NCBI RefSeq assembly: GCF_035046505.1
Contig: NC_089821.1
Span: 97,844,132 to 97,908,131, forward strand
DNA length: 64,000 nucleotides
DNA from: Tiliqua scincoides
Lineage: Eukaryota; Chordata; Lepidosauria; Squamata; Scincidae
Direction of reading: 5' to 3'
The notes beneath the pieces were generated by a model. It ran no database searches. It was not told the origin of the DNA and worked only from the letters and a program-made list of their open reading frames with translations. Below, piece after piece: positions 25,875-36,043 of this stretch; the stretch's first letter is position 1, and each line of letters opens with the position of its first letter. Made by a program: the position numbers and the translations under genes.

Positions 25875-26006
25875 TTGGTTGGCAACCTTCAGTCTCGAAA
25901 GACTATGGTATAAGCCTACAGCACCCGGTATTCCCTGGCGGTCTCCCATCCAAGTACTAACCAGGCCTGACCCTGCTTAGCTTCCAAGATCAGACAAGAT
26001 CAGGCA
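25875..26006 (-). repeat. 5S-rRNA-derived SINE with perfect TSD
   Basis: On the minus strand it carries 5S rRNA sequence (GCTAAGCAGGGTCAGG, TGGATGGGAGACCGCCAGGG) to the 5S end, then the CATAGTCTTTCGAGACTGAA tail and GGTTGCCAACCAA. A perfect 11-bp duplication TGTGAGTAAGG flanks it (25864-25874 and 26007-26017). About the first 25 bases of 5S are missing, so the copy is 5' truncated. The tail equals that of the copy at 3533 and of the LINE end at 19345-19600. Confidence 0.93.
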
Positions 26007-26017
26007 TGTGAGTAAGG

Positions 26018-27296
26018 AACACTGGCGGAAAGAAGCACCCCACCAGCACTGGATCCAAAGAAGTGCCTGACGGAGCTGTTAAGTTCCCACTGGGCAGCGC
26101 AGGGCAGGACGAAGGTGGGGAGGGGAGTAGTGGGGCAGGAAGGGGTGGATCCAGCCCTGGAGGGGGGTGGGATTGGCGGCAACAGCACAAGCCTATCATA
26201 TTCCCAGTCCTGGGATTGAAAGCCTGATACAATGCTTCTCAGACTTGCACCAGCAATTTTGCTGCTGCAGATCTGAGTAGCCCCATTGCGCAGGCTGGGG
26301 CTTTGCCTGGGGTAAGGGGACAAATGTCCCCTTACCTCAAAGAGACCTCTAGCCTGCTCCTTCCCAGAGCTGATTACAGCATGGGCTGAGTATGCTCTGG
26401 CACCAGTTAGGATTGGGCTGTCCAGAGCTCCCAGCCTGTCTCCGGTCCAGGGACTGACCAAACTCAGAACTATTAGTTTCATCAAGACAGCTCATTCATG
26501 TACCTCCAGACCATGTCTTGGGAATCAGGAGCACAGTTGCTGAATTCAGAAATCATTCAACAGTATTAAACACAGTGGCTTGAGGTCAGGATAACGAAAA
26601 GACTGCATCCTCTCGTATTAAGTAGGAGAGCCCCTTCTTTGTGTCTTTCCCCAGTCAGAAGTACAGCAAGTAGGAACAAGGGAAAGGCCTTTTTCTCTTG
26701 CAGTACCCAAGATGGAATGCTCCGTGTTCTAAAAAAACAAACTTGTTCACAATTTGCTTGCTTTTTATCACCTTTGGAAGACACTTGATTGTTTTGGCAA
26801 GTGCTTGGTTTTCCTTTTATTTGAGTTTCACTTGCTGTCTCTCCTACAAACTGTATTGTTCTTGTAATTTTGCCGCTATTTTTCTTATGTTTAAATTTTT
26901 CAGTTGTGATCTTGTCATTTTTGGTTATTCATATGTCAACCACCTGGAATATTTGATAATGAAATGGAAAGGCAGAATTCAGATCAATAAATATACTGCT
27001 TAACAAACTATTTACATTTGGGGCACCATATTGTAAGCTCTCCAGCCATGGATGGTATTATATTCACATTCACTGTAGTGCCAAGAACACAGCTAGAGCC
27101 ACCACACTGCTGTTTGTGCAAACCAGAAACACGTTCATGTATTTTGCTTAAAGTGCAGAATTAATCTTTCATGCTTTCAAGATGATGATAATGATTGTTG
27201 GCAGATCTGACTACAAGTGGAAGGGAAGAAGAAAAATGTTGCAAGGACAACTGTGGAATAGCACATATGTAATGGGAAGGGCAAGAGCTAGGCAAG
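26018..27296. other. intergenic, worn 'cccaatcc' repeat then nothing
   Basis: About 26021-26415 is GC-rich with GGGGACAAATGTCCCC and ends TTAGGATTGGGCTG, as in the other 'cccaatcc' repeats. Frames on the minus strand here are shadows of this repeat. From 26416 nothing is recognised. Confidence 0.5.
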
Positions 27297-27452
27297 GACT
27301 GTAGCTCAGTTAGAGTAGATGCTTTGCATGCATAAGTTCAATCCATAGCATCTCCAGATAGGGCAGGGCAAAACTTCTGTCTGAAATCATAGAAAGTTGC
27401 TGCCAGTCAGTGTAGACAATGCTGAACCATGGGTCTGACAGCTTCCAATGTT
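27297..27452 (+). repeat. tRNA-derived SINE, copy 1
   Basis: The head TGTAGCTCAGTTAGAGTAGA with GTTCAATCC about 40 bases on matches tRNA A and B box spacing. The body TTGCTGCCAGTCAGTGTAGA, CAATGCTGAACC is shared with the copy at 59638-59835. Mutated tRNA features and the shared non-tRNA body make it a SINE rather than a tRNA gene. Confidence 0.75.
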
Positions 27453-27729
27453 CTTCCAAACAGTCATCAAAGGAAAGGATTAAGAGGCTGCCCAAAACAT
27501 AAATCTCATAATTTCAGTACCTAAAGATTACTCCCAGATACACTGTCTGAAGCTGCAGATCATTCCCTTTTCCCTTGGGCCATTCACCAGCATTTTATTT
27601 TACTAGTTCTCCAGACTGTACCAGCAATGAAGCCAGAAAATGCTATGTCTTGATTCCAAGGATGCAATGATGTACTGAGGCAGAGCGTGTGTGAATCTGT
27701 AAGATGAGAGCCCAAATAGAATCTCATTG
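27453..27729. other. intergenic, nothing recognised
   Basis: No repeat or coding signal visible. Confidence 0.5.
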
Positions 27730-27737
27730 GATTAGAA

Positions 27738-28191
27738 CAGGGGTGTCCAAACCCCGGCCCGGGGGCCACTTGCGGCCCCCGAGGCCTCTCAATGCGGCCC
27801 TCAGGGAGTCCCCAGTCTCCAATGAACCTCTGGCCCTCCAGAGATTTGTTGGTGCCCACACTGGCCCAACACAACTGCTCTCAGCTTGAGGGTGACTGTT
27901 TGACCTCTCATGTGAGATGTGGGATGAGGGCTCCCTCCACTGCTTGCTGTTTTACATCTGTGATGCAGTAGCGGCAGCAAAGGAAAGGCCAGCCTTGCTT
28001 TGTGCAATACCTTTTATAGGCCTTGAGCTATTGCAAGACCTTCATTCATTCATATAACTTCATCTTTAATATATTCATTTATGTAAATTATTCAAATTTT
28101 AGATGTAAATTAATTCTTTTTCCCCCCTGGCCCCCGACACAGTGTCAGAGAGACGATGTGGCCCTCCTGCCAAAAACTTTGGACACCCCTG
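27738..28191. mobile_element. hAT-type MITE family A, copy 1 (454 bp)
   Basis: The ends CAGGGGTGTCCAAACC and CTTTGGACACCCCTG are inverted repeats. A perfect 8-bp duplication GATTAGAA flanks it (27730-27737 and 28192-28199). Copies 2 and 3 of the same family are at 30194-31416 and 32544-33012. Short frames inside (for example CACTTGCGGCCC) are not coding. Confidence 0.95.
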
Positions 28192-28199
28192 GATTAGAA

Positions 28200-30099
28200 G
28201 GAGGGTTTGGCAGAATCTAGATTTTACAGGATTTTCAAAGCCCAGCTCTGGTTACCAAACTAGTTTTACTGGTTGGCTAAATCTCAGCTGTTCAGATTGA
28301 ACAAAGTGTTGAAACTTTCTTTATATAAGAAACTACATTTTCACATGCAAAGCAGATTTGCCACTGTGTAACATGAAATTAAACTTTGTGGAGTAGTTTC
28401 TGACAGGCTGACCCTCACAGCCTTCTCTAAAGCCTGGAATGCCTGACTTCCCCACTTATGACTTATGCAGACTTAGGGCAGAGTAAAATCACCTTCTCCT
28501 CTGAAGCACTGCATTAAAAAAAATACATATAAAAGAATAAAAACCCTTGTGCTTTAAGCTCCAGAGTTCCTTGCGACTGACCCTCAGTATTATCCTAATG
28601 TTAAAATGGTCTGGAGTTAATTAATCAGTTCATGCCCATAAAGGCGGCTGTCTTATGTTGAGCAAGTCTGTTCAAACAAACCCTGCACATTTGTATTTGC
28701 TGAGCAGAAAAGCCAGACTGTGAAGTTTACAGTGGGGCTGTTTGACCATGCTGTTCCCAGCTGTGAATGTTTCATGATTCATAACATGCAAAAAAAAAAA
28801 AAAAAAAAGGTATTCCCCTTCACTTGCAGTGAATAATTCATTCATTTGGTGGCTGTGAACATGAGAATAACATTTGTTTATTTTGGCCAACATGTTGAGT
28901 GATTTATTGTTAACCAAGAGGACAATAAACTTTCTCTCCTCAGTATGTGGAATAGCAATAGAGGTTCTCTCACTCATAGTTATAGCTTCATCCCAACACA
29001 TGCATGCTACACCCACCAAGAGCAGAGGTTGGTGCCCCGCCGCACATTGCCTTGAGGTGATCAGTGGTTACCTGGTGAGTTACCTGGTGAGTTTCCTAAG
29101 GATGGGGAGAAGGAACAGTGCTAGGTCATCTCCCTCTTGCTCCCTCTTGTCACTCCAGCCACTGATGATACAATGGTGATGAGAGGCAAGTGAATGAGTG
29201 GAGAAGTCTGGCCCTGCATACTCTTTCCTCCCTCACACCTTGCTCTCCCACCTGCACCCAAAGCCTCAGTGCTCTGCTCTCCAGAAATGGAGAACTAGAC
29301 TTGCCTGATTTACACATGCAGCAGAACTGAATGGGAAGGAAGTGGAAGGATACTGATGGGGGAAGAATGGGCTGTACCACTTCATACTCAATTTTGAAAG
29401 CACCTCTGCATTAAAAAAAAAAAAAGTACAAAGTAAAAAAAACAAAAGATTATATCAGGGAGAAAAATTCCATACCAGCCCTTTGCTGGCTTTCTATTTG
29501 GCTGGCTATTCTGGCTTTCTATTTGCAGGAAGGAGAACAATTCACACCATGTAATCATTATGCAGCTGCAGTCCAAAGTGGTACAGTCCATACTCCCCAC
29601 CCCCCATTCTGCTGGAGATGTAAGCCAGGCTCAGGACTTCAGTCTAAGGACCTAAGGACCAAATCCTAAAATATTCCTTGGAATTTGAGAGTATTCTGGT
29701 TGTGGGAACCAAATGGAAGTGTGTATGTGAAACCCAAACAGGTCAGGCATTCCAAAGATGTGTGTCTTCCTGATTTGCATCTCAGGCCTATGGACACCTA
29801 GAAGTAAACATGTAGGACAGTATCAGGCTGCCTGCTTCATACTCCTGGCTACAGGACACTTTTGCCTCACACCCCCACAATCTTTGTGCTAGAACCAGGC
29901 CCACTGCTTCTGAACCAGGAAAGGCAGTTTGTTTCCATTTGTATGCTCAAAGTTGATGTGATGTTTGGACCTGGAGCTTCCAGGGAAGGAGGAGCCCAAT
30001 CCAGAGTGAGAATCTTCCCTCACAGAGCCTGCTAGAACCACCAACTACCCTGTGAACAGAGACAACAAGAAGATGCCAGTGAAGAAATGAGTATATTAA
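28200..30099. other. intergenic, nothing firmly recognised
   Basis: A-runs lie at 28792-28809 and 29414-29425. TTACCTGGTGAGT is directly duplicated near 29069-29092. No exon or recognised element. Confidence 0.5.
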
Positions 30100-30193
30100 A
30101 AAGGATCCAGTGGAACTGGAAAAGATAGCAGCCAAAATGGGGCATGTCCCTTACAAGAAAAGGCTATAGCATCTGGGGCTCTTTAGTCTAGCA

Positions 30194-31416
30194 CAGGGTT
30201 GCCCAAACCCTGTCCCTGGGGCCGCTTGCGGCCCTCAAGGACTCCCAATCCGGCCCTCTGGGAGCTCCCAGTCTCCAATGAGTTCTGGCCCTCCAGAGAC
30301 ATGCTGGAGCCCGTGCTGGCCCGACGCAGCTGCTCTCAGTGTGACGGCCAACTGTTCAATCTCTCGTGTGAGCTGTGGGACGAGGTCTCGCTCCACTGCT
30401 TGTTGTTTCATGTCTGTGATGCAGCAGTGGCAGCAAAGGAAAGGCTGGCCTTACTTTGTGCAAAGCCTTTTATAGGCCATGAGCAATTGCAAGACCTTCA
30501 TTCATTCATATAAGTTCCATCTCTGTAATGGAAGATCAGAAGATCATCAGGTGGATGATGTGGTGTTGACAGCGATCCCATGATTTGACAGCTGGTTGAC
30601 AGCTCTGGGAAGGACAGGGCTGGCTCCACAGCTGTAATCAATCAAGGCCAATGGAGACCTGAATGGACACCTGAGCTTCATTTGACCTTGATGGGACTTT
30701 GAATGGACATGGACTGAAGAGTTGGCTCACCTGAGCCTAATTTGGACTTAACAAGGGGCTAACAAGGTAGCTCACAGCTGAGCTGCATTTTGGATAATGG
30801 GATATCCAAGGATAAAAGGCAGCTTCAGAAGGAGCAAAGCCCAGACCCAGACCCAAGAGGCTGCCTGACCGAGACCTACAGGACATGCATGGACCAGGCC
30901 CTACGGGAGAAGAGGACTGCCAGGACCCTGCTGAAGGACACAGAAGACAGGACTGCCAGGACCCTGCTGAAGGAGACACTCTGCTGGAGAGGCCACGGAG
31001 GGACTGGACAGGAGAAGACTGGACAGGACTGTTCTTTGAAGATCAGACCGTGGATTTGGACTGGAGGCTTTGGACCTTTACCCATTAAGTGGAGTTTTGG
31101 GAAGGGAAAGCCTCTGGACAAGAGGAATTGTAGGGAAGTGTTTGTAGCAATAAAGTTGGTTAATTGCTATTGATAAGGAGTTCTGTGTTCATTCCTTTAC
31201 ACACTACAGCTGTTTCTAGAGATAAGGATGTGTTAATTAGCCAAAAAAGTGGGCATTAGAAGGGAGTTGGAACAATTGCATGGGATAATCTCTAACGTAT
31301 TGATTTATGTAAACTTATTCAAATTTGAAATGTAAATTAACTTTCCTCCTCCCTGCCCCCAACACAGCGTCAGAGAGATCATGTGGCCCTCCTGCCAAAA
31401 AGTTTGGACAGCCCTG
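30194..31416. mobile_element. hAT-type MITE family A, copy 2, interrupted
   Basis: The left end CAGGGTTGCCCAAACC and right end GTTTGGACAGCCCTG match copy 1. The target duplication is GTCTAGCA (30186-30193) versus GTCTAGAA (31417-31424), 7 of 8 identical. It sits in the CR1 fragment and is itself split by an LTR-like insertion at 30524-31287. Confidence 0.88.
30524..31287 (+). mobile_element. LTR-like insertion inside the hAT copy
   Basis: The insertion begins TGTAATGG. It contains a TATA-like GGATAAAAGG (about 30812), an AATAAA signal (near 31148) and TTTACA at 31196-31201, an inverse of the TGTAA start. The break in the hAT sequence is flanked by ATCTC at 30519-30523 and 31288-31292, a 5-bp duplication. 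The right limit is uncertain because about 85 bases follow the apparent LTR end before the duplication. It is probably a solo LTR fossil of unassigned family. No internal genes are present. Confidence 0.5.
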
Positions 31417-31880
31417 GTCTAGAAAGAAGGTACCTGAAGGGGGACTTGATTGATACACATAAAATTATGCATAGGCTGGATAGAGAGGATAGAAGGAAGT
31501 TGTTTTTGCTCTCGCACAACATTGGAACCAGGGGACATCTACTAAAATTGACTGATGGGAAAGGTAGAACAGACAAGAGGGAATATTAATCTGCAGAACG
31601 CCTTGCCACAGGATGTTGCGATAGCACCTGACCTAGGTACTTTAAAGGGGATTGGACAGATTTATGGAGGAAAAGTCCATCATAGGTTACAAGCCATGAT
31701 GACTTGGGTATGAAACCTTCGGGTTTTAAAGGTAGCCTATCTCTGAAAGCCTGCTCCAAGAGAATGGCAACACAATACAGGTATTGTCCTGTCTTGTGGG
31801 CCCCCAGAGACATCTAGTATGTTACTGTGAGTTACAGGAAGCTGCACTAGATGGATCCTTGGCCTGATCTTAAGATGCTA

Positions 31881-32480
31881 GTGAGGCAAAACAAAATCCC
31901 ATGTTCCCATTTTTAATTGATTTTTATGTAAATTTTTGAAGGGTCTTGTCTATTGAAAAGTGGAGCAAAATTGCTTTGAGTAAAATAAAGAAACAGAAAT
32001 TGCACCTTCCCCCTCCTTGGAATCTATGCAACATGCTAAATTTATCCAGGTGTGCAGAAGGCAGACATGATATTCATTCATTCATGCACCTACTTTTTGC
32101 TGCTTCTCTGGAGAGAAGGGCTTTCCTTTGACTGGGTCTCCACTCCACTATGGGTCAGATCACCACTCATTCCCATAAAGCTGACCTAAGACCAATAGCT
32201 GTTACCCTCATGAAGCTGACCTAAGACCAATCGCTGTTACCCTCATTGATCTTACAAGGTTGTCCTGAGGATAAAATGCAGCTGTGGGGGAGAGAAAAGG
32301 AATCTTGGACAATATATATGCTCATGTATACTCAGTAGTGAGGGGAATGCATTTGGCACATGTTCAGAGGCAATCTCTTTCAAGGAAAGCTGCAAGTTCT
32401 GTTGCTGCCTGAGTGTTGCAACTGAACAACACTGAGGCCAGCTTTAAATAACTCTAAGTCCTCCTTTTGTGACGGGGGAG
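31881..32480. other. intergenic, short duplication only
   Basis: A direct duplication of about 37 bp, AGCTGACCTAAGACCAAT..GTTACCCTCAT, occurs at 32178-32251. Otherwise nothing is recognised. Confidence 0.55.
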
Positions 32481-33624
32481 GCCAGGATGACCAGAAGTCC
32501 TTGTTTTCCAGGACAAGAGCTGGGAGGCTCCAAGAGTCTAGAGCAGGGGTGCCCAAACCCCGGCCCTGGGGCCACTTGCGGCCCTCAAGGCCTCTCAATG
32601 CGGCCCTCAGGGAGCCCCAAGTCTCCAATGAGCCTCTGGCCCTCTGGAGATTTGTTGGAACCCACACTGGCCAGATGCAACTGCTCTCAGCGTGAGGGCG
32701 ACTGTTTGACCTCTTTTGTGAGCTGTGGATTGAGGGCTCCCTCCACTGCTTGCTGTTCCATGTTAGTAATGCAGTAGCGGCAGCAAAGGAAAGGCCAGCC
32801 TTGCTTTGTGCAAGGCCTTTTATAGGCCTTGAGCTATTGCAAGACCTTCATTCAATCATATAAGTTCATCTTTAATATATTCATTTATGTAAATCTATGC
32901 AAATTTATTCAAATTTTAAATGTAAATTAATTCCTCCTCCCCCCCCCCCAGCCCCTGACACAACATCAGAGAGATGATGTGGCCCTCCTGCCAAAAACTT
33001 TGGACACCCCTGGTCTAGAGGCTCATTTTTAGCCTCTTGTCCTGGGAAAGAACTTAAATGTCCTTCTTTTCCCTGTGAGCAGCCCCTGCGGGCAATGCAT
33101 AGCCTTCTTGCAATTGATAAATTATGTGTAATATATGATATGTAATATAGTTTTAAATTTAATAGGTAATATCGTGTTTAAATTAACCACATGAAATCCA
33201 TATAGGAGTGTTTTGAGCTTCTATTTTGTCATGTTCCACATTTTTCTTGGATGTCCTACATTTTGATCCTCTTTTGTGTTCATGGCATCTGGCACACACT
33301 GGGGCAGGGTGAAGGGATGTCATAACTGCATAAGAGGACCAGGCACCCCAAAACATAGGACATGCGACAAAAATGTAGGTCATGACAAAACAAAGGCTAA
33401 AATCACTCCTATATGGATTTCATGTGGTTAATTTAAACACAATATTACTTATTATTAAATTTAAAACTATATTGCATAGAATTTATTACATATAATTTAT
33501 TAATTGCTAGAAGGCTATGTGCTGTTGGCAGGGTCCAAGAAGCACGTTTAAGTTCTTTTCCAGGACATGAGGCTATAAAAGAGGATGTGTCCTGGAAAAA
33601 GAGGACTACTGGTCACCCTGCCCT
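32481..33624. mobile_element. large foldback element with 9-bp flanking repeat
   Basis: Two long inverted arms are present. The left is 32481-32543 continued at 33021-33255, with a hAT copy inserted between, and the right is about 33350-33624. They share CACATGAAATCCATATAGGA, TTTTCCAGGACA and TGACCAG blocks in inverse order, with a spacer of about 95 bp. GGGGGAGGC occurs directly on both sides (32472-32480 and 33625-33633). A 9-bp duplication with long terminal inverted repeats suggests a Mutator-like foldback, but no transposase is visible. Confidence 0.6.
32544..33012. mobile_element. hAT-type MITE family A, copy 3 (469 bp)
   Basis: The ends CAGGGGTGCCCAAACC and CTTTGGACACCCCTG are flanked by a perfect 8-bp duplication GTCTAGAG (32536-32543 and 33013-33020). 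It is inserted in the left arm of the foldback element and is close in sequence to copy 1. Confidence 0.95.
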
Positions 33625-33689
33625 GGGGGAGGCAGGAAGAATCTTCCCAGCTCCACAAACCACCGGGGGTGACTGCATGTTTTGAAAAC

Positions 33690-34703
33690 ATAAGCAGGCA
33701 GCCTTAAGGGGACTTTCTGCGGAGACAGCGAAAGCGAAGGGTTAAGTTCCCTGTAGGACGATCAGGACTCCGCAGCCGCCGCCGCCGCAAACCAGAAACG
33801 TGGCTGCCCTGATGGCAACTTTGCCAAAACTCTTGCAAACTCCAGGAGCGAATGATGACCGGCAAGGGCAGAGGGAGCGCCACGCTACAAGTTTGCAGGC
33901 AGCTCGACACTCATTCCCCTCCAGGAGGGAGGTGTTGGGTTACACAGGAATGAGCAGCGCTGGGGCGGGGGGGTTGAGGGGGGGAGGCGCACCAATTCCT
34001 CCAGCTGATCCGCAGCCTGCCTCCTCGGGGCAGCAAGCAGGGCTCTGAGCCCAGTCCTCTGCCTGTCTACTCAGAAGTGAGTACCATTATAGTCAAGGGG
34101 GCTTACTCCCAGGAAAGTGTGGCTAGGCTTGCAGCTTCAAAGCCCAATCCTCTGCCTGTCTACTCAGAAGTGAGTTCCATTATAGCCAGTGGGGCTTACT
34201 CCCAGGAAAGTGTGGCTAGGATTGCAGCCTCAGAGCCCAATCCTAGGCATGTCTACTCAGAAGTAAGTCCCATTATAGTCAGTGGGGCTTCCTCCCAGGA
34301 AAGTGTGGCTAGGCAAGCAGCCTCCAAGCCCAACCCTCTGCCTGGCTACTCAGAAGTGAGTGCCACTATCGTCCAGGGGGCTTACGCCCAGGAAAGCGTG
34401 GCTAGGACTGCAGCCCCGGCGTCGCAAGGGACAGCGAGGAGGGGTCCGCGTGTGGCTGGGGGGTGCTCGAGGCGGCCCCTGCGCCCGCCTTCGGAGGTCG
34501 TGCTGCCCACGAGGAGACGCGGATGCTGCCGCTGCGTGCCACGCAGGCAGGCGCCCCAGGCGGGAGCGGGAGCGGAGGGCTCTCCTGGAGCAAGATGCAG
34601 GCGCGCTGCAGCCTGCGTAGGTAAGGAGGCCCCCGGGGAGGGGAGGGGAGGCGAGAGGACGCGCTGGCTCCGCTGGGCCAACTTTTGCTCCCCCGGGAAA
34701 GAG
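33690..34703 (+). promoter_or_regulatory. GALNT5: GC-rich 5' flank of GALNT5 (probable promoter/5' UTR)
   Basis: CpG-containing sequence starts abruptly near 33710, with a (GCC)n run at about 33775-33788, and extends into the first coding exon. It lies directly before the ATG at 34704. I see no clear TATA box, so a CpG-island type promoter is likely. The transcription start cannot be placed from sequence. A 93-bp tandem array lies inside. The ATG has G at -3 and A at +4, a moderate initiation context. Confidence 0.45.
34047..34418 (+). repeat. 93-bp tandem repeat (4 copies) before GALNT5
   Basis: CTACTCAGAAG recurs at 34067, 34160, 34253 and 34346, an exact 93-bp period. Each unit runs GCCCAATCCTCTGCCTGTCT, CTACTCAGAAGTGAGTTCC, GGGGCTTACTCCCAGGAAAG, TGTGGCTAGGATTGCAGCC. 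This is the abundant dispersed element, here arranged head to tail. Because 93 is a multiple of three, one frame stays open through all copies and on into GALNT5. Confidence 0.97.
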
Positions 34704-36043
34704 ATGAACAAAGTGCGGAAGTTTTTCCGAGGCAGCGGGCGCGCCTTGGCGCTCATCTTCGCCGCCTCCGTCGCCTGGCTGCTCTTCGACATGGCAGCCC
34801 TCAAGCTCTCCTCCTTCAGCGAGGGGGGCAGCCGCGTCCTGAAGGAGGAGGTGGTCCGGCAGGAGCGGGAGCGCGCCCCGGACCCTGCCCTGGGGCGAGG
34901 GCCGCGCTACCGCGGGGGCAGCCCAGAGGAGGGGGCCGAGGAGGGAGCGGGGGGGTGGCAGGGACCCCCCGGGAAGAGGAGCCCCACCGCAGCCCCCCTG
35001 GGGGCCCTGGCGGCAGTGCTCAAGCACAGGCTCCGGCTGCCCAGACCCAGCCCTGGGAAAGCGCACAGCCCCGCAGCTGCCGCGCAGCCCTCGGAGAAGG
35101 CGGCCCGGCGGGCGGGGAACGCCACCCACCTCCCTGCCACCCCGCCAGTGCTTCTTCCCAAGGGGGTTCACTCCACTCCAGGGCCGCTGGCACGCAGTGC
35201 AGCTCCTGTCAGCAGCCCAGTCGCTCTGCCACAGGCACCCAGGCCCTTCACTCAGGCGTCCAAGGGTGAGGAGGGCTTGCTCAAAGTTGGGTTGGTGGAG
35301 AGAAGTTCCCTGGCTGAGTTCAAGCGGGGTGCCCTGCCAGCGGAGAGCTTCCAGGAACTGAGGGTGCCAGCAGACCTGCCGTCCTTTGGGACTGGGGTGG
35401 ACAGAAGAATCGGACAGGTGACAAGGAGCCTGGATGTACCTGTCGCCAAGCAGGAAGCAGCAGCCGAGCAAGAAGGAGCACCCCCTGGTTCAACAAGTCT
35501 AGGGAGGCGGTCCAATGCCTCTGCAAAAGTGGTTCCTCTTGCAGAGAATCAAGTGGTCCTCATTAGCAAGGAGGGAGTCCAAGCGGCCTTGCCAGCAACC
35601 CAGACCCCCCAAGCCGATACCAAAGGAAACTTAACACGCAGATCGATGGGACAGAATGTACCACTCGTCGCCAATGACACCCTGACAGTGATTGTGAATG
35701 CCACCAAAGTCGCCAGCCTTCGGGCCTCGATCGCAAATGAGAGCCTGGTTGAAGGAGCAGCGCACCAGGTCAGTTTAGCGGTCAAGGCCCAATTAAGGGA
35801 AATCAATCAAAATGACAGTGCGATCCATTTAGCAGAAGATATTAGGCGGCACAAAGTGTTAGCCATTGATAGATCACTGGTCCCAAGGGACCCCAAAGCA
35901 CCAGGACAGTTTGGGCGCCCTGCTGTAGTCCCAGGTGAGAAGCGGGAAGAGGCCAAGAGGAGGTGGAACGAGGGGAACTTCAATGTCTACCTCAGCGACT
36001 TAATCCCAGTGGACCGAGCAATTGAAGACACCAGGCCCAGCAG
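34704..36043 (+). CDS. GALNT5: GALNT5 exon 1 (anchor and stem)
   Basis: It encodes residues 1-446 and two bases of codon 447. Cytoplasmic [13 protein letters not shown] is followed by the hydrophobic segment [20 protein letters not shown], then a Pro/Ala/Ser-rich stem with N-glycosylation sequons (NAT, NAS, NLT, NDT, NAT, NES, NDS). The C-terminal part [19 protein letters not shown] and [20 protein letters not shown] is the conserved lead into the catalytic domain. The donor is CAG|GTAAGA. The first 550 bases are very GC-rich, which produces long shadow frames on other strands. An upstream in-frame extension of 209 codons exists but runs through the 93-bp array and has no homology to GALNT5. 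Confidence 0.97.

Larger units (their letters stand above)
30100..31880 (+). mobile_element. CR1 LINE 3' fragment split by a hAT insertion
   Basis: The left piece, 30100-30193, aligns with the 24480-24590 part of the other CR1 copy (AAGAAAAGGCTATAGCATCT). The right piece, 31417-31880, continues it (GAACCAGGGGACATCTACTA, TTACAAGCCATGATGAC, GGAAGCTGCACTAGATGGAT). Between them lies hAT family A copy 2. The right piece lacks several bases seen in the 24.7-kb copy and is not open. This copy is older than its insertion. Confidence 0.8.

Noticed and set aside
27297-27340. tRNA gene
   Set aside because: The head has A- and B-box-like strings but no clear cloverleaf, and it continues into a body shared with another SINE copy.
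34047-34418. CRISPR-like array
   Set aside because: The repeats are contiguous 93-bp units without unique spacers, in a vertebrate genome. It is a tandem satellite.
34077-34703. 209-codon N-terminal extension in frame with GALNT5
   Set aside because: It runs through the 93-bp tandem array and GC-rich flank. The conserved GALNT5 N-terminus begins at the ATG at 34704, so I did not extend the coding region.
34350-35471. 373-codon open frame on the minus strand over GALNT5 exon 1
   Set aside because: It is a GC-rich shadow of the true exon. The translation is low-complexity and has no recognisable domain.
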